DNA of 64,000 bases from Halomonas organivorans (GCF_014192055.1 NZ_JACHXM010000001.1:444931-508930), one strand, 5' to 3'; shown: positions 51,519 through 61,264, counted from the first letter of the stretch. Program-made: numbers and translations. The notes: generated from the letters alone by a model not told the origin.

Positions 51519-52640
51519 TCAGTCGCGGCGCCGGTAATGGTCGAGCTTGTCCTCGTCGAGGCTGATGCCGAGGCCGGGACCGGCCGGCAGGTCGACGCCG
51601 AAGTCGTGGTAACGCAGCGGCTCGGCGACGATGTCGTCCTTGAGCAGCAGCGGGCCGAACATCTCGGTGCCCCAGGTCATCTCGGGCAGGGTCGCCCAGG
51701 CGTGCAGCGAGGCCGCGGTGCCGATGGTGCCCTCGAGCATGGTGCCGCCGTACAGGCCGACGCCGGCGGCCCGAGCCACATGGGCCAGTTCCAGCACGCT
51801 GCGCGGTCCGCCGGCCTTGGCGATCTTCAAGGCGAAGGCATCGCCGAAGCCGCCGGCGGCCAGGGTGAAGCCGTCGCGGGCGTCGTGGACCGCCTCGTCG
51901 GCCAGCATCGGCACCACGAAGCGCTGGGCAAGCCGGGTCAGGCCGGCGAACTCCCGGGCCGGGATCGGCTGCTCGATGAGATCGATGCCGGCGGCCTCCA
52001 GGGCGTCGATGCCGCGGGCCGCGGTGGCCTCGTCCCAGGCCTGGTTGACGTCGACGCGCACGCTTGCCCGATCGCCCAGCGCTGCCTTGATCGCCGCGAC
52101 ATGGCGCACGTCCTGGTCCAACGGGTTGGCGCCGATCTTGAGCTTGAAGTCGCAGTGGCGGCGTTCCTCGAGGCGCTGGAAGGCCTCGTCGATATCCTTC
52201 CGGGTGTCGCCGCTGGCCAGGGTCCACAGCACCGGCAGATGCGTGTGGCGAGCGCCGCCCAGCAGCTCGGCCACCGACAGGCCGCGGCGCTTGCCCTCGG
52301 CGTCGAGCAGCGCGGTCTCGAGCCCCGACTTGGCGAAGCTGTTACCGCGGGCATGGCGATCCAGGCACGCTCGCAGGGCGTTGAGGTTGTGCGACGGCTG
52401 GCCGATCAGCAGCGGCGCCAGGTAGGTGTCGATGGTCTGCTTGATGCCCTCGGGGCTCTCCGGGCCGTAAGACAGGCCTCCGATGGTCGTGGCCTCGCCC
52501 AGCCCCTCGGTGCCGTCGGACAGGCGCAGACGGATGATGACCATCGTCTGGCAGGCCATGGTGGCCATGGAAAGCTTGTGGGGGCGGATGGTCGGCAGAT
52601 CGACCAGCAGCGTCTCTATGGACTCGATCACAGATGACAT
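51519..52640 (-). CDS. catB: Muconate cycloisomerase CatB
   Basis: 373 residues, enolase superfamily. The KLKIGA lysine motif (the catalytic Lys of the K-x-K pair in FKLKIG), metal-ligand acids in RVDVNQAWDE, IEQPIP and LADEAV, and the late KIAKAGGP lysine are visible. It turns cis,cis-muconate into muconolactone. It is the first gene of catBCA, divergent from the CatR/BenM-type regulator, with an ATAC-N7-GTAT operator in the gap. A start 33 nt upstream is possible. Confidence 0.95.
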   Translation of the reverse strand: MSSVIESIETLLVDLPTIRPHKLSMATMACQTMVIIRLRLSDGTEGLGEATTIGGLSYGPESPEGIKQTIDTYLAPLLIGQPSHNLNALRACLDRHARGNSFAKSGLETALLDAEGKRRGLSVAELLGGARHTHLPVLWTLASGDTRKDIDEAFQRLEERRHCDFKLKIGANPLDQDVRHVAAIKAALGDRASVRVDVNQAWDEATAARGIDALEAAGIDLIEQPIPAREFAGLTRLAQRFVVPMLADEAVHDARDGFTLAAGGFGDAFALKIAKAGGPRSVLELAHVARAAGVGLYGGTMLEGTIGTAASLHAWATLPEMTWGTEMFGPLLLKDDIVAEPLRYHDFGVDLPAGPGLGISLDEDKLDHYRRRD

Positions 52641-52662
52641 GAGTGTCCCGATACCAGTAACT

Positions 52663-52677
52663 ATACTTTTCAAGTAT
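52663..52677. promoter_or_regulatory. BenM/CatM-type operator in the catB-catR gap
   Basis: ATAC-TTTTCAA-GTAT matches exactly the ATAC-N7-GTAT consensus of the BenM/CatM LysR regulators. An imperfect second half-site (ATACC at 52651) lies next to it on the catB side... the usual arrangement of recognition and activation subsites at muconate-responsive promoters. Confidence 0.75.
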
Positions 52678-52742
52678 TCTCGTCATACCCGTGTCTCCCG
52701 ACCAATATCCATTCGGGCAGGCTCCATGCCCCAGGAGGTATG

Positions 52743-53618
52743 ATGGAACTTAGTCAACTGAGGGTATTTCTCGTCATCGCCGAAGAGCTCAACCTGACGC
52801 GAGCGGCCGCCAAGCTACATATGACACAGCCGCCTTTATCAAGAAGAATCAAGACAATAGAGGAGGAGCTCGGCACTCAGCTGTTCTTTCGAAGCCCCAG
52901 GGGACTATCCCTGACGGCGACCGGAGAATTCTTGCATGAGCAGGCAAAGCAGATTCTGAGCAAGGTAGAGACAAGCATGGCGACCATTCGCCAGATGGAG
53001 CGCGGCCAGGCGCCAATCTTCGGCATCGGCTTCGTGCCCTCGGTGTTCTACGGGCAGTTACCGTTACTCGTTCGCAGCCTGCGACAAAAGGATGAGGTCG
53101 AGCTTGCCCTTAGAGAGTTGACCACGGTGGAGCAGGTCCAAGCCCTCAAAGCCGGTCGCATCGATCTGGGCTTCGGACGCCTGAAGATCGATGACCCTGA
53201 GATCGAGCAGAAGGTGTTATTCGACGAACCATTGATCGCCGCCCTGCCGGCCGATCACCCTCTGAGGGACAGACAACCGACGTTGGCCGAGCTGGCCGAG
53301 TACCCCTTGATCCTGTTTCCCGCCACGCCACGCCCCAGCCTGGCCGATATGGTGCAGGGTCAGTTCCGGCGTCGCGGCATCGCCATTCGCGTGGTGCAGG
53401 AAACCAACGAACTACAGACCGCCCTCGGACTGGTGGCCTCGGGCCTAGGCATCACCCTGGTGCCAGAACAGGTCAGTTGTGTTCATCGACCGGGTATCGT
53501 TTTCACCCCCCTGGCCGACGAGACCATCACTTCTCCCGTGATCTACAGCCGGCGTAAAGGGGAACCGCTATCTCCTGTCATGCGCCAAGTCGATGCGCTG
53601 CTGAGCGAAGAGGGATAA
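52743..53618 (+). CDS. catR: LysR-family regulator of the cat operon (CatR/BenM/CatM-like)
   Basis: 291 residues. The N-terminus MELSQLRVFLVIAEELNLTR and the helix-turn-helix with MTQPPLSRRIKTIEEELGTQ are typical of the CatM/BenM/CatR branch. An effector domain begins at about 90. It should activate catBCA with cis,cis-muconate as inducer. AGGAGG is only 4 nt before the ATG at 52743 and is nearly on top of an adjacent ATG at 52740, so the later one is chosen. Its stop is followed after 17 bp by the right copy of the island repeat. Confidence 0.9.
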   Translation: MELSQLRVFLVIAEELNLTRAAAKLHMTQPPLSRRIKTIEEELGTQLFFRSPRGLSLTATGEFLHEQAKQILSKVETSMATIRQMERGQAPIFGIGFVPSVFYGQLPLLVRSLRQKDEVELALRELTTVEQVQALKAGRIDLGFGRLKIDDPEIEQKVLFDEPLIAALPADHPLRDRQPTLAELAEYPLILFPATPRPSLADMVQGQFRRRGIAIRVVQETNELQTALGLVASGLGITLVPEQVSCVHRPGIVFTPLADETITSPVIYSRRKGEPLSPVMRQVDALLSEEG

Positions 53619-53635
53619 CCGACTTCTGGCAGACG

Positions 53636-53681
53636 CCTCGAGGGCGACTACGAGGTCAAGGACCGCGACGGCGGGGGCTAA
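53636..53681 (+). pseudogene. Displaced 3' tail of the small membrane-protein gene / right island repeat
   Basis: Positions 53636-53671 repeat 29669-29704 with one mismatch. The reading frame gives LEGDYEVKDRDGGG and a stop (TAA, 53679-53681), against LEGDYEVKDRDGVD in the intact gene. No start or upstream part of the gene is present. The TAA overlaps the TAG of the convergent ion-channel gene, which suggests this is the original 3' end of the membrane-protein gene before the island separated the two. Confidence 0.65.
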
Positions 53682-54460
53682 TCGGCCCGCCGCTCGCCGC
53701 TGACTTCGCCTTCCCGGCCGGCGAGCTCGCCGCGCAGCGCTCCGACTTCTTCGCGCAGGGCGCGCACCTCGCCGTGAAGCTCGCGAATCAGATCGCGATT
53801 GGCCCGGTGCAACCGCGCCTGCTCGTCCTCCTGGTCGTCGACGAACAGCGAGCCCACGTAGGCGGCGAAGCTGCCGAACAGTCCCACCCCGGCGATCATC
53901 AGCGCCACGGCCACCATGCGTCCCAGGGTGGTCACCGGGAAGTAGTCGCCGTAGCCGACCGTGGTCACGGTCACGAAGGCCCACCATAGCGCTTCCTCTG
54001 CGGTGTCGATGGAGCTCTCGGGATTGGGCCCCTCCACCAGCAGGATGGTCATCGAGCCGAAGGCCACCAGCAGCAGGGTCGCGGTGGCGGCCGAGGCGAA
54101 GATGCCCTCGGCGCGATTGCGAAACAGCAGCCGCCAGATCATGTGCAACGACTTGATCGCCCGCAGCAGCCGAATCACCTGCACCACCCGCACCAGGCGG
54201 CCAGCGAACAGCAGGCCCGCGGGAATGCTCGCCACCAGGTCGATCCACCCCCAGCGCATGAAGCGCCACTTGTTCGGCGCGGCACGCAAGCGGATGCAGA
54301 AATCCGCGAAGAAGAACAGGCAGGCCACCAGATCGAGGTAGTGCAGCAGCCGCGACATCTCCGGCGGCAAGGCGAAGAGCACGTCCACGGCCAGCGCACC
54401 GAGGACGTAGAAGGACAGCACGAGGATCAGCAGCTGGAAGGGGGTGAGACGATCGTTCAT
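53678..54460 (-). CDS. Voltage-gated potassium channel-type ion transporter
   Basis: 260 residues. Six membrane segments are arranged as in Kv channels. S4 has regularly spaced arginines (RLVRVVQVIRLLRAIKSL, about 89-106), and the pore helix and selectivity filter TVTTVGYGD lie near residue 170. The C-terminal ~45 residues are a charged coiled coil (ELHGEVRALREEVGALRGEL), probably for tetramer assembly. It is a K+ channel in the inner membrane. Its stop overlaps the remnant tail of the membrane-protein gene. Confidence 0.92.
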   Translation of the reverse strand: MNDRLTPFQLLILVLSFYVLGALAVDVLFALPPEMSRLLHYLDLVACLFFFADFCIRLRAAPNKWRFMRWGWIDLVASIPAGLLFAGRLVRVVQVIRLLRAIKSLHMIWRLLFRNRAEGIFASAATATLLLVAFGSMTILLVEGPNPESSIDTAEEALWWAFVTVTTVGYGDYFPVTTLGRMVAVALMIAGVGLFGSFAAYVGSLFVDDQEDEQARLHRANRDLIRELHGEVRALREEVGALRGELAGREGEVSGERRAD

Positions 54461-54561
54461 GGCATAGAGATCGGATTCGATGGTACGAAATGCCGAACCT
54501 TACGCTCCCGGCGCCCGCTTGTCGCCTCTCCCCCTTCACGACGGGCCTTCACGACGGGACA

Positions 54562-55350
54562 TCAACCGCAGGCCGGCGCCTGGGCCTGGCGGCCTAGCGC
54601 GCGTGCCTCGTCGAGGTGTCCTTCCAGCAGTGCGATGCGCGAGTCGTGGGCGGGGTGGGTGGAGAGAAACTCCGGCGGCTGGCCGCCCCCCGCCGCGGCC
54701 ATGTTGCGCCACAGCGCGACGCTTTCCCCAGGCTCGAAGCCCGCCGCCGCCATGATTTCCAGCCCCATCAGGTCGGCTTCCTCTTCATGGGTGCGGCTGA
54801 ACGGCAGGCTGATGCCCAACCGGGCGCCGATGCCCAGCGCCCGCATCAGCGGCTCCCCGGCCAGCTCGCCTTCGCTGACCAGCCCCACCACCAGCAGCGC
54901 GGCCTTGATGCCCAGCTGCTGGGTCAGCCGCTCGTTGCCGTGGTCGGCCAGCACGTGGGCGACCTCGTGACCGATCACCGCCGCCAATTGGTCAGGCGAC
55001 TCGGCCACCCGCAGCAGGCCGCTATGCACGCCGATGCGCCCGCCGGGCAAGGCGAAGGCGTTGGGCGCGGCATCGTCGAACACCACCACCTCCCAGGCCT
55101 CGGGCATCTCGACCTCGGGATAGTGGCGCCGCGCGGCCTCCACCACCGCGTCGGCCACACACTGCACCCGCCGGTCGATGGCCGAATCTTGCACGGTGGG
55201 CCGGCGCTCGCGCAGCTGGGCGAAGCTCCGCTCGCCCAGCTGCGCCATCAGGGTGTCGGGCACCAGCGCCAGCTGCGAGCGCCCGGAAGGGGTTTCCTCG
55301 CAGCCGGCCAGCAACAGCACCAGCAGGATCCACGTCAGTACACGTTTCAC
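54562..55350 (-). CDS. M48-family metalloprotease lipoprotein (LoiP-like)
   Basis: 262 residues. A lipoprotein signal (LVLLLAGC, Cys17) is followed by an M48 domain with the zinc motif HEVAH (about 127-131) and the third ligand glutamate in HEEEADLMGLEIMAAAGF. APNAFALPGGRIGVHSGLL is typical of the family. It is likely anchored in the envelope and degrades misfolded outer-membrane proteins. It is monocistronic; the gene lies 27 bp after the LigC-like gene on the same strand. Confidence 0.9.
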   Translation of the reverse strand: MKRVLTWILLVLLLAGCEETPSGRSQLALVPDTLMAQLGERSFAQLRERRPTVQDSAIDRRVQCVADAVVEAARRHYPEVEMPEAWEVVVFDDAAPNAFALPGGRIGVHSGLLRVAESPDQLAAVIGHEVAHVLADHGNERLTQQLGIKAALLVVGLVSEGELAGEPLMRALGIGARLGISLPFSRTHEEEADLMGLEIMAAAGFEPGESVALWRNMAAAGGGQPPEFLSTHPAHDSRIALLEGHLDEARALGRQAQAPACG

Positions 55351-55377
55351 GATCGTTCGTCTCTCGGCTCGGCGGGG

Positions 55378-56331
55378 TCAGGCCTGAGAGGATGCCATGC
55401 TCCGCTGCAGACGATCGAGCACCCGCATGCTCGGCAGGCAGCTGGAAAAGGAGGCCTCGGGCGCGCGGCCCTCGCGGATGGCGGCGACGAACTCGCGGTC
55501 CTGGTCGAGGAAGCCACTGCCGCTCAACGGAACCGACTCGCCCCGATGATCCTCGAGCTCATCGCGGAAGGCCAGGAAGGTATCTTCCTCGCCGATGTAG
55601 CGATAGAAGCCGCCGAACGGGCCGCGGTTGTTGAACGACAGCGCCAGGGTCGCCAGTACCCCGCGGCGCGAGCGCAGCCCGATGCTCATGTCCATGGGAA
55701 TGCCGAGCTCGGGATGGTCCGGCCCCCGGCTGCCCCAGGCCTCGGGCTCGGGATCGTCGAGCAGCCAGGCAAAGAGGTCGACGCTGTGGCAGGCGTGGTG
55801 CCACAGCAGGTTGTCCACCCAGCGGCGCGGCTGCCCCTGCATGTTGAGGTTCTCGCGACGGAAGAAATAGGTCTCCGAGACGAGGTGCTGGAGATGAAAC
55901 TCGCCGGCGGCCAGGCGCCGCTTGAGCTCGCGGTGCGGCGGATTGAAGCGCCGCGTATGGGCTACCATGCAGACCCTGTCCGAGGCCTCGGCCCGGGCGA
56001 CGATCCGCTCGGCATCGGCGAGGCTCAGGGCCATGGGAATCTCGCACAGCAGATGCTTGCCAGCGGCGATGACCCGCTCTGCCTGATCGGCATGCCGGGG
56101 ACTCGGCGTGGCCAGGATCACCGCGTCGAGGTCATCACGGGTCAGCGCCGTGTCCATGTCGAGCACCACCTCGGGGATCTGCCACTCCGCGGCGAAGGTG
56201 CGGGCATCGGCCTCGTCGCCACCCACCAGACAGGCCACCTCCACGCCGGGGATCTCGCCGAGGACCCGCATATGGACGCCGGCAATGCCCCCCTCGCCGG
56301 CCAGCAACAGACGCAGCGGTTGCTCGCTCAT
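55378..56331 (-). CDS. ligC: Gfo/Idh/MocA dehydrogenase, LigC-like
   Basis: 317 residues. The Rossmann start LRLLLAGEGGIAGVHMRVL is followed by the EIPMALSLADAERIV loop with an Ile-Pro variant of the usual EKP. The middle part VCMVAHTRRFNPPHRELKRR and YFFRRENLNMQGQPRRWVDN, then LLWHHACHSVDLFAW, strongly recalls 4-carboxy-2-hydroxymuconate-6-semialdehyde dehydrogenase (LigC) of the protocatechuate 4,5-cleavage route. That fits the neighbouring pobA, which makes protocatechuate. The start has GGGAG upstream. No ligAB ring-cleavage gene is in the window. Confidence 0.78.
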   Translation of the reverse strand: MSEQPLRLLLAGEGGIAGVHMRVLGEIPGVEVACLVGGDEADARTFAAEWQIPEVVLDMDTALTRDDLDAVILATPSPRHADQAERVIAAGKHLLCEIPMALSLADAERIVARAEASDRVCMVAHTRRFNPPHRELKRRLAAGEFHLQHLVSETYFFRRENLNMQGQPRRWVDNLLWHHACHSVDLFAWLLDDPEPEAWGSRGPDHPELGIPMDMSIGLRSRRGVLATLALSFNNRGPFGGFYRYIGEEDTFLAFRDELEDHRGESVPLSGSGFLDQDREFVAAIREGRAPEASFSSCLPSMRVLDRLQRSMASSQA

Positions 56332-56418
56332 GGTGTTCTCCCTGCTTGAACGTCGAGCGCATGATTCCAGAGACGGCCCTGCGCAGAAAGCCCACAGCTC
56401 GTAGCCCTTTGCCTTTAA

Positions 56419-56516
56419 CCCGCAGCCCGAAGCCCGAAGCCCGAAGCCCGCAGCCCGCAGCCCGCAGCCCGCAGCCCGCAGCCCGCAGCCCGTAGCCCGC
56501 AGCCCGCAGCCCGCAG
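56419..56516. repeat. Heptanucleotide tandem array (CCCGCAG type), fourteen units
   Basis: Fourteen uninterrupted 7-bp units: CCCGCAG, three CCCGAAG, then CCCGCAG with one CCCGTAG variant. The array ends 6 bp before the pobA stop codon, so it lies between pobA and the LigC-like gene on the same transcript. Variants are grouped, as expected from slippage duplication. Confidence 0.92.
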
Positions 56517-56522
56517 CCGAGG

Positions 56523-57764
<1,242 letters not shown>

Positions 57765-57870
57765 TCACTGAAACCACGGCCTGGATAAGGCAATATCCGC
57801 ATCACGCCTTGGACATTTCCGGCATTAACCACCTACCTTAGTCGTAGTATCCCCATCTTCAGGAACCGCC

Positions 57871-58782
57871 ATGGCCGACTCCCTCGTGCCCGTCTTCCAG
57901 CTCTACGGCGAGACCCGACAGTGGCCGACGCCCGACCTGCTGCACTGCGAATCGATCCCCGAGCGCAGCCGCCGCCACGACTGGCGCATTCGCCCCCACC
58001 GCCATGCCGACCTCTACCACCTGCTGCATCTCTCGGCGGGCGGCGTGAACCTGGAGCTTGAGGGCAGCGAGCGGACCTTCGATGCCCCGCTGCTGATCGT
58101 GGTACCGGCCATGAGCATCCATGGTTTTCATTTCTCGCCGGACACCCAGGGCCATATCGTCACCCTGTCGCGGCCGCTGGCCGAAGGACTGCAGCAGCGC
58201 CTGGCCGGCCAGGCCGGCGTGCTGGCACGGCCCGAGGCGCATCCGCTGAACTCGCCGCGTCAGCGGGCACGTATCGCCACCCTGATCGACCAGATCGACG
58301 ACGAGTATCGGCACCCGGCGCTGGGCCGTAGCCACCTGCTGGAGGCCCTGGTGGAGGCACTGACCGTCGAGGTGGCACGGCTGGCAGAGCCGTTGCCCGG
58401 CGCCGCCGCGCGCTCGCGCCCTCGTCAGCGCGGCGAGGCAAGGGAACACCTTCAGGCCTACCAGGCATTGATCGAAGAGCACTACGCCGAGCAGCCCGGT
58501 ATCGAGTGGTTCGCCGAACGACTGGGCATGAGCAGCGCCCATCTCAACCTGCTGTGCCGACGCCTCGCCGGTCGCAGCGCACTGCAACTGCTCCATGAAC
58601 GCCTGCTGCTCGAAGCCAAGCGTCAGCTCACCTATACCAACATGACGGTCGGCGAGGTGGCCGACGGCCTGGGCTTCTCCGAGCCCGCCTACTTCACACG
58701 CTTCTTCAAGCGCCTCACCGGCATGCCGCCTCGCGACTTCCGGCACCAGCACAAGGGCACCGAACAGCCAGAGACGCCGTGA
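57871..58782 (+). CDS. pobR: AraC-family regulator of pobA, PobR-like
   Basis: 303 residues. The N-terminal cupin-like sensor part (RPHRHADLYHLLHLSAGG, about 42-60) is followed by a C-terminal AraC/XylS double helix-turn-helix (FAERLGMSSAHLNLLCRRLA; VGEVADGLGFSEPAYFTRFF; KRLTGMPPRDFR). AraC-type PobR proteins activate pobA in response to 4-hydroxybenzoate in pseudomonads and relatives. The divergent pobA-pobR gap (57720-57870) would hold the operator; TTTTTCACTGAAA near 57760 is the most symmetric element there. Confidence 0.88.
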   Translation: MADSLVPVFQLYGETRQWPTPDLLHCESIPERSRRHDWRIRPHRHADLYHLLHLSAGGVNLELEGSERTFDAPLLIVVPAMSIHGFHFSPDTQGHIVTLSRPLAEGLQQRLAGQAGVLARPEAHPLNSPRQRARIATLIDQIDDEYRHPALGRSHLLEALVEALTVEVARLAEPLPGAAARSRPRQRGEAREHLQAYQALIEEHYAEQPGIEWFAERLGMSSAHLNLLCRRLAGRSALQLLHERLLLEAKRQLTYTNMTVGEVADGLGFSEPAYFTRFFKRLTGMPPRDFRHQHKGTEQPETP

Positions 58783-58960
58783 AGCGCTTCTCTCTCGCTC
58801 TGACGATATCCACCTCCGCACATGCCCACATTCGTCGAATTGCCGTGCCAGAGTTGAATGCTAATCTCCCTGAGCGAATAACAAACATTAATTCGCATAA
58901 CGAACCGCATTCATGAGCAATCCCCCTGCGGCCCTCCTCTCTCCACGGGAGATCCACACC

Positions 58961-59869
58961 ATGAAAAAACGTCTCTTCTGCCTGGCCGTGCTCGGCCTCT
59001 CGGCCAGCGCCTCCGGCGTGACACTGGCCGAAACCCAGGTGGTCATGCTCGGCACCGGCACCCCCGTCCCCGATGGTGAACGCGCGGGGGCCGGCGTCGC
59101 CGTCATCCACGACGGTGAAGCCTACGTCTTCGATGTCGGGGCGGGCGTCGTCGAACGAGCGACCCAAGCGGCCGAGCGATTCGATATCGAGCCGCTGAGC
59201 CCCATCAACATCGATCACCTGTTCCTGACCCACCTGCACAGCGACCATGTGCTGGACTATCCGGAACTGCTGGCCACTTACTGGTGGCGGCGCAGCGATC
59301 AGCTGCAGGTCATCGGCCCGCCGGGCACCCACGCGATGAGCGAAGGCATCTACACCATGCTCGCCGATGACACCGAAACGCGCCTGAAGGACAAGAGCCC
59401 AGTCACCAATCCCGAGGCGGCCCATGCCGCCGTCACCGAGATCAGCGGCCCCGGCACGGTGTACGAGGCTGGCGAGATTCGGATCGACGCCTTCCCGGTG
59501 TCGCATGGCGACTGGGACGAGGCCTACGGCTACAAGGTCACGACGCCCGACAAGACCATCGTCATCTCCGGCGACACCTCGATCGACGCCGAGGTCCAGC
59601 GCCAGGCCGAGGGCGCCGATATCCTGATCCATGAGGTGATCAGCCGCAGCGGTTGGGCAGATCTCCCGGAGCAATGGCAGGCCTACCATCAGTATGCCCA
59701 CACCCTGAGCGACGAGCTGGCCGGCCTGGCGAACGCCGCCCGGCCGGACCTGCTGGTGCTCTACCATGTGCTGCACTACGGCGCGCCGATCGAGTCCGCC
59801 CTCGAGGAGGTTCAGCAGCGGTACGACGGCGAGGTGGTGCTGGCCGACGACCTCGACGTCTTCCGCTGA
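58961..59869 (+). CDS. Periplasmic metallo-beta-lactamase-fold hydrolase
   Basis: 302 residues. A signal peptide (MKKRLFCLAVLGLSASASGV, cleaved near LAET) precedes a metallo-beta-lactamase fold of the RNase Z/arylsulfatase-like group. The metal motif HLHSDH is at about 92-97, a histidine lies in FPVSHGDW, an aspartate in ISGDTSIDAE, and a late histidine in YHVLHYG. The substrate is unknown. The start at 58961 is chosen for its GGGAG site and signal peptide. It is convergent with the third TRAP operon and separated from it by a strong hairpin. Confidence 0.87.
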   Translation: MKKRLFCLAVLGLSASASGVTLAETQVVMLGTGTPVPDGERAGAGVAVIHDGEAYVFDVGAGVVERATQAAERFDIEPLSPINIDHLFLTHLHSDHVLDYPELLATYWWRRSDQLQVIGPPGTHAMSEGIYTMLADDTETRLKDKSPVTNPEAAHAAVTEISGPGTVYEAGEIRIDAFPVSHGDWDEAYGYKVTTPDKTIVISGDTSIDAEVQRQAEGADILIHEVISRSGWADLPEQWQAYHQYAHTLSDELAGLANAARPDLLVLYHVLHYGAPIESALEEVQQRYDGEVVLADDLDVFR

Positions 59870-59903
59870 CCCCCGTCTCCGTCTGCCCGTCGCGCTGACA
59901 CGA

Positions 59904-59929
59904 CAAGGCCGGCCCGAGGGCCGGCCTTG
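59904..59929. terminator. Bidirectional hairpin between hydrolase and TRAP operon
   Basis: CAAGGCCGGCC-CGAG-GGCCGGCCTTG is a perfect 11-bp stem with tetraloop, located between two convergent stop codons. T runs on both sides are short. Confidence 0.75.
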
Positions 59930-59974
59930 TCCTGGCCTGTTGCCAGGCCGGGTCCGTGGGGAAGCACTCCCGGA

Positions 59975-61264
59975 CTACATCAGGAACAGCGTCGTCAGTG
60001 CAGGGAACAGGATCAGCAGCGCCAGGCGCACGAAGTCCGAGGCGATGAACGGCGACACCCCGCGGAAGATCTCGCCCAGCCCCACGTGCGGCGCCATGGC
60101 CTTGATCACGAACACGTTCATGCCCACCGGCGGGGTGATCAGCCCCAGCTCCACGGTCAGCACCGTGACGATGCCGAACCACACCGGGTCGATGCCCAGC
60201 GACTGGATGATCGGGAACACCACCGGCACCGTGATCACCAGCATGGCGATGGAGTCCATGAACATGCCCAGCACGAAGTACATCAGCAGGATGCACAGCA
60301 CGACCACGATCGGCGCCAGCTCCATGCCGTAGAGGAAGTCGCTGATCGAGAACGAGATCCGCGACACCGAGATGAAGTAGCCCAGGGTGTCGGCGCCCAC
60401 CAGCATGAAGAACACCACCGTCGACAGCGCCAGGGTCTCCTGCACCGCCCGCCACAGCTCACGCCCGCGCAGGCCCTTGGCCAGGGCGTAGAGCAGGGTG
60501 GCGAAGGCCCCTACGCTGGCCCCCTCGGTGGGGGTGAAGATGCCGAAGTAGATGCCCAGGATCATCACCAGGAACACCGCGAAGAACGGCACCAGCCCGG
60601 ACAGCGAGGCCAGCTTCTCGCGCCACGTGGTCGGCTCGCCGGCCACCGCCAGCGACGGCTTCACGCGCATCACCACGGTCACCGTGAGCGCGTACATCAC
60701 CAGCCCCATCAACCCCGGCACCAGCCCGGCCATGAACATGTCGCCCACCGACTGCTCGGTGAGGATGGCGTAGATCAGCAGCGCGATGGATGGCGGAATC
60801 ATGATCCCCAGGGTGCCGCCGGCGGCCAGCGCGCCGGTGGCCAGGCCTCGATGGTAGCCATAGCGCTCCATCTCCGGCAGCGCCACGCGGGTCATGGTGC
60901 TGGCGGTGGCCAGCGACGAGCCGGAGATCGCCGAGAACACCCCGCACGAGCCCACCGCGGCGATCGCCAGGCCGCCCTTCCAGCCGCCGCAGATCACCCG
61001 GGTGGCCTGGAACAGCTTGCCGGCCATGCCGGAGTGGGCCGCCAGCACGCCCATCAGGATGAACATCGGCACCGCACTGAAGCTGTAGTTGGACAGCACC
61101 TCCACCGGCACCGTCTTGAGCTGGGAAATCGCCGCGTCCCAGCTGATCACCTGGGCGAAGCCCACCACCCCGACGACCAGCATGGTCAGCGCCACCGGCA
61201 CGCGCAGGATCATCAGCACCAGCAGTCCGCCAAGGCCCAGCGTCCCGATCATCTCACTCGCCAT
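59975..61264 (-). CDS. TRAP transporter large permease DctM (third system)
   Basis: 429 residues with about 12 membrane helices. Family segments include PMFILMGVLAAHSGMAGKLF, GTLGIMIPPSIALLIYAILT and GLITPPVGMNVFVIKAMAPH. It overlaps the small permease by 11 nt. Next to vanR/vanA and pobA, it is a candidate importer for vanillate, 4-hydroxybenzoate or protocatechuate, inferred from position. Confidence 0.93.
   Translation of the reverse strand: MASEMIGTLGLGGLLVLMILRVPVALTMLVVGVVGFAQVISWDAAISQLKTVPVEVLSNYSFSAVPMFILMGVLAAHSGMAGKLFQATRVICGGWKGGLAIAAVGSCGVFSAISGSSLATASTMTRVALPEMERYGYHRGLATGALAAGGTLGIMIPPSIALLIYAILTEQSVGDMFMAGLVPGLMGLVMYALTVTVVMRVKPSLAVAGEPTTWREKLASLSGLVPFFAVFLVMILGIYFGIFTPTEGASVGAFATLLYALAKGLRGRELWRAVQETLALSTVVFFMLVGADTLGYFISVSRISFSISDFLYGMELAPIVVVLCILLMYFVLGMFMDSIAMLVITVPVVFPIIQSLGIDPVWFGIVTVLTVELGLITPPVGMNVFVIKAMAPHVGLGEIFRGVSPFIASDFVRLALLILFPALTTLFLM

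Larger units (their letters stand above)
29669..53671. mobile_element. Putative genomic island carrying IAA (iac) and catechol (cat) catabolism
   Basis: About 24 kb is bracketed by a 36-bp direct repeat taken from the 3' end of a host gene. The interior encodes a coherent accessory trait and has visibly AT-richer spacers than the flanks (for example 41690-41760, 44740-44830, 49960-50110). No integrase, excisionase, transposase, relaxase or tRNA gene is present, so it may be an immobilised element, one mobilised in trans, or an acquisition by homologous recombination. The first 237 bp (29715-29951) contain no convincing gene. Confidence 0.55.

Noticed and set aside
29715..53635. Integrase, transposase or conjugation genes inside the island
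   Set aside because: All substantial frames are metabolic, transport or regulatory genes; none shows recombinase or relaxase motifs.
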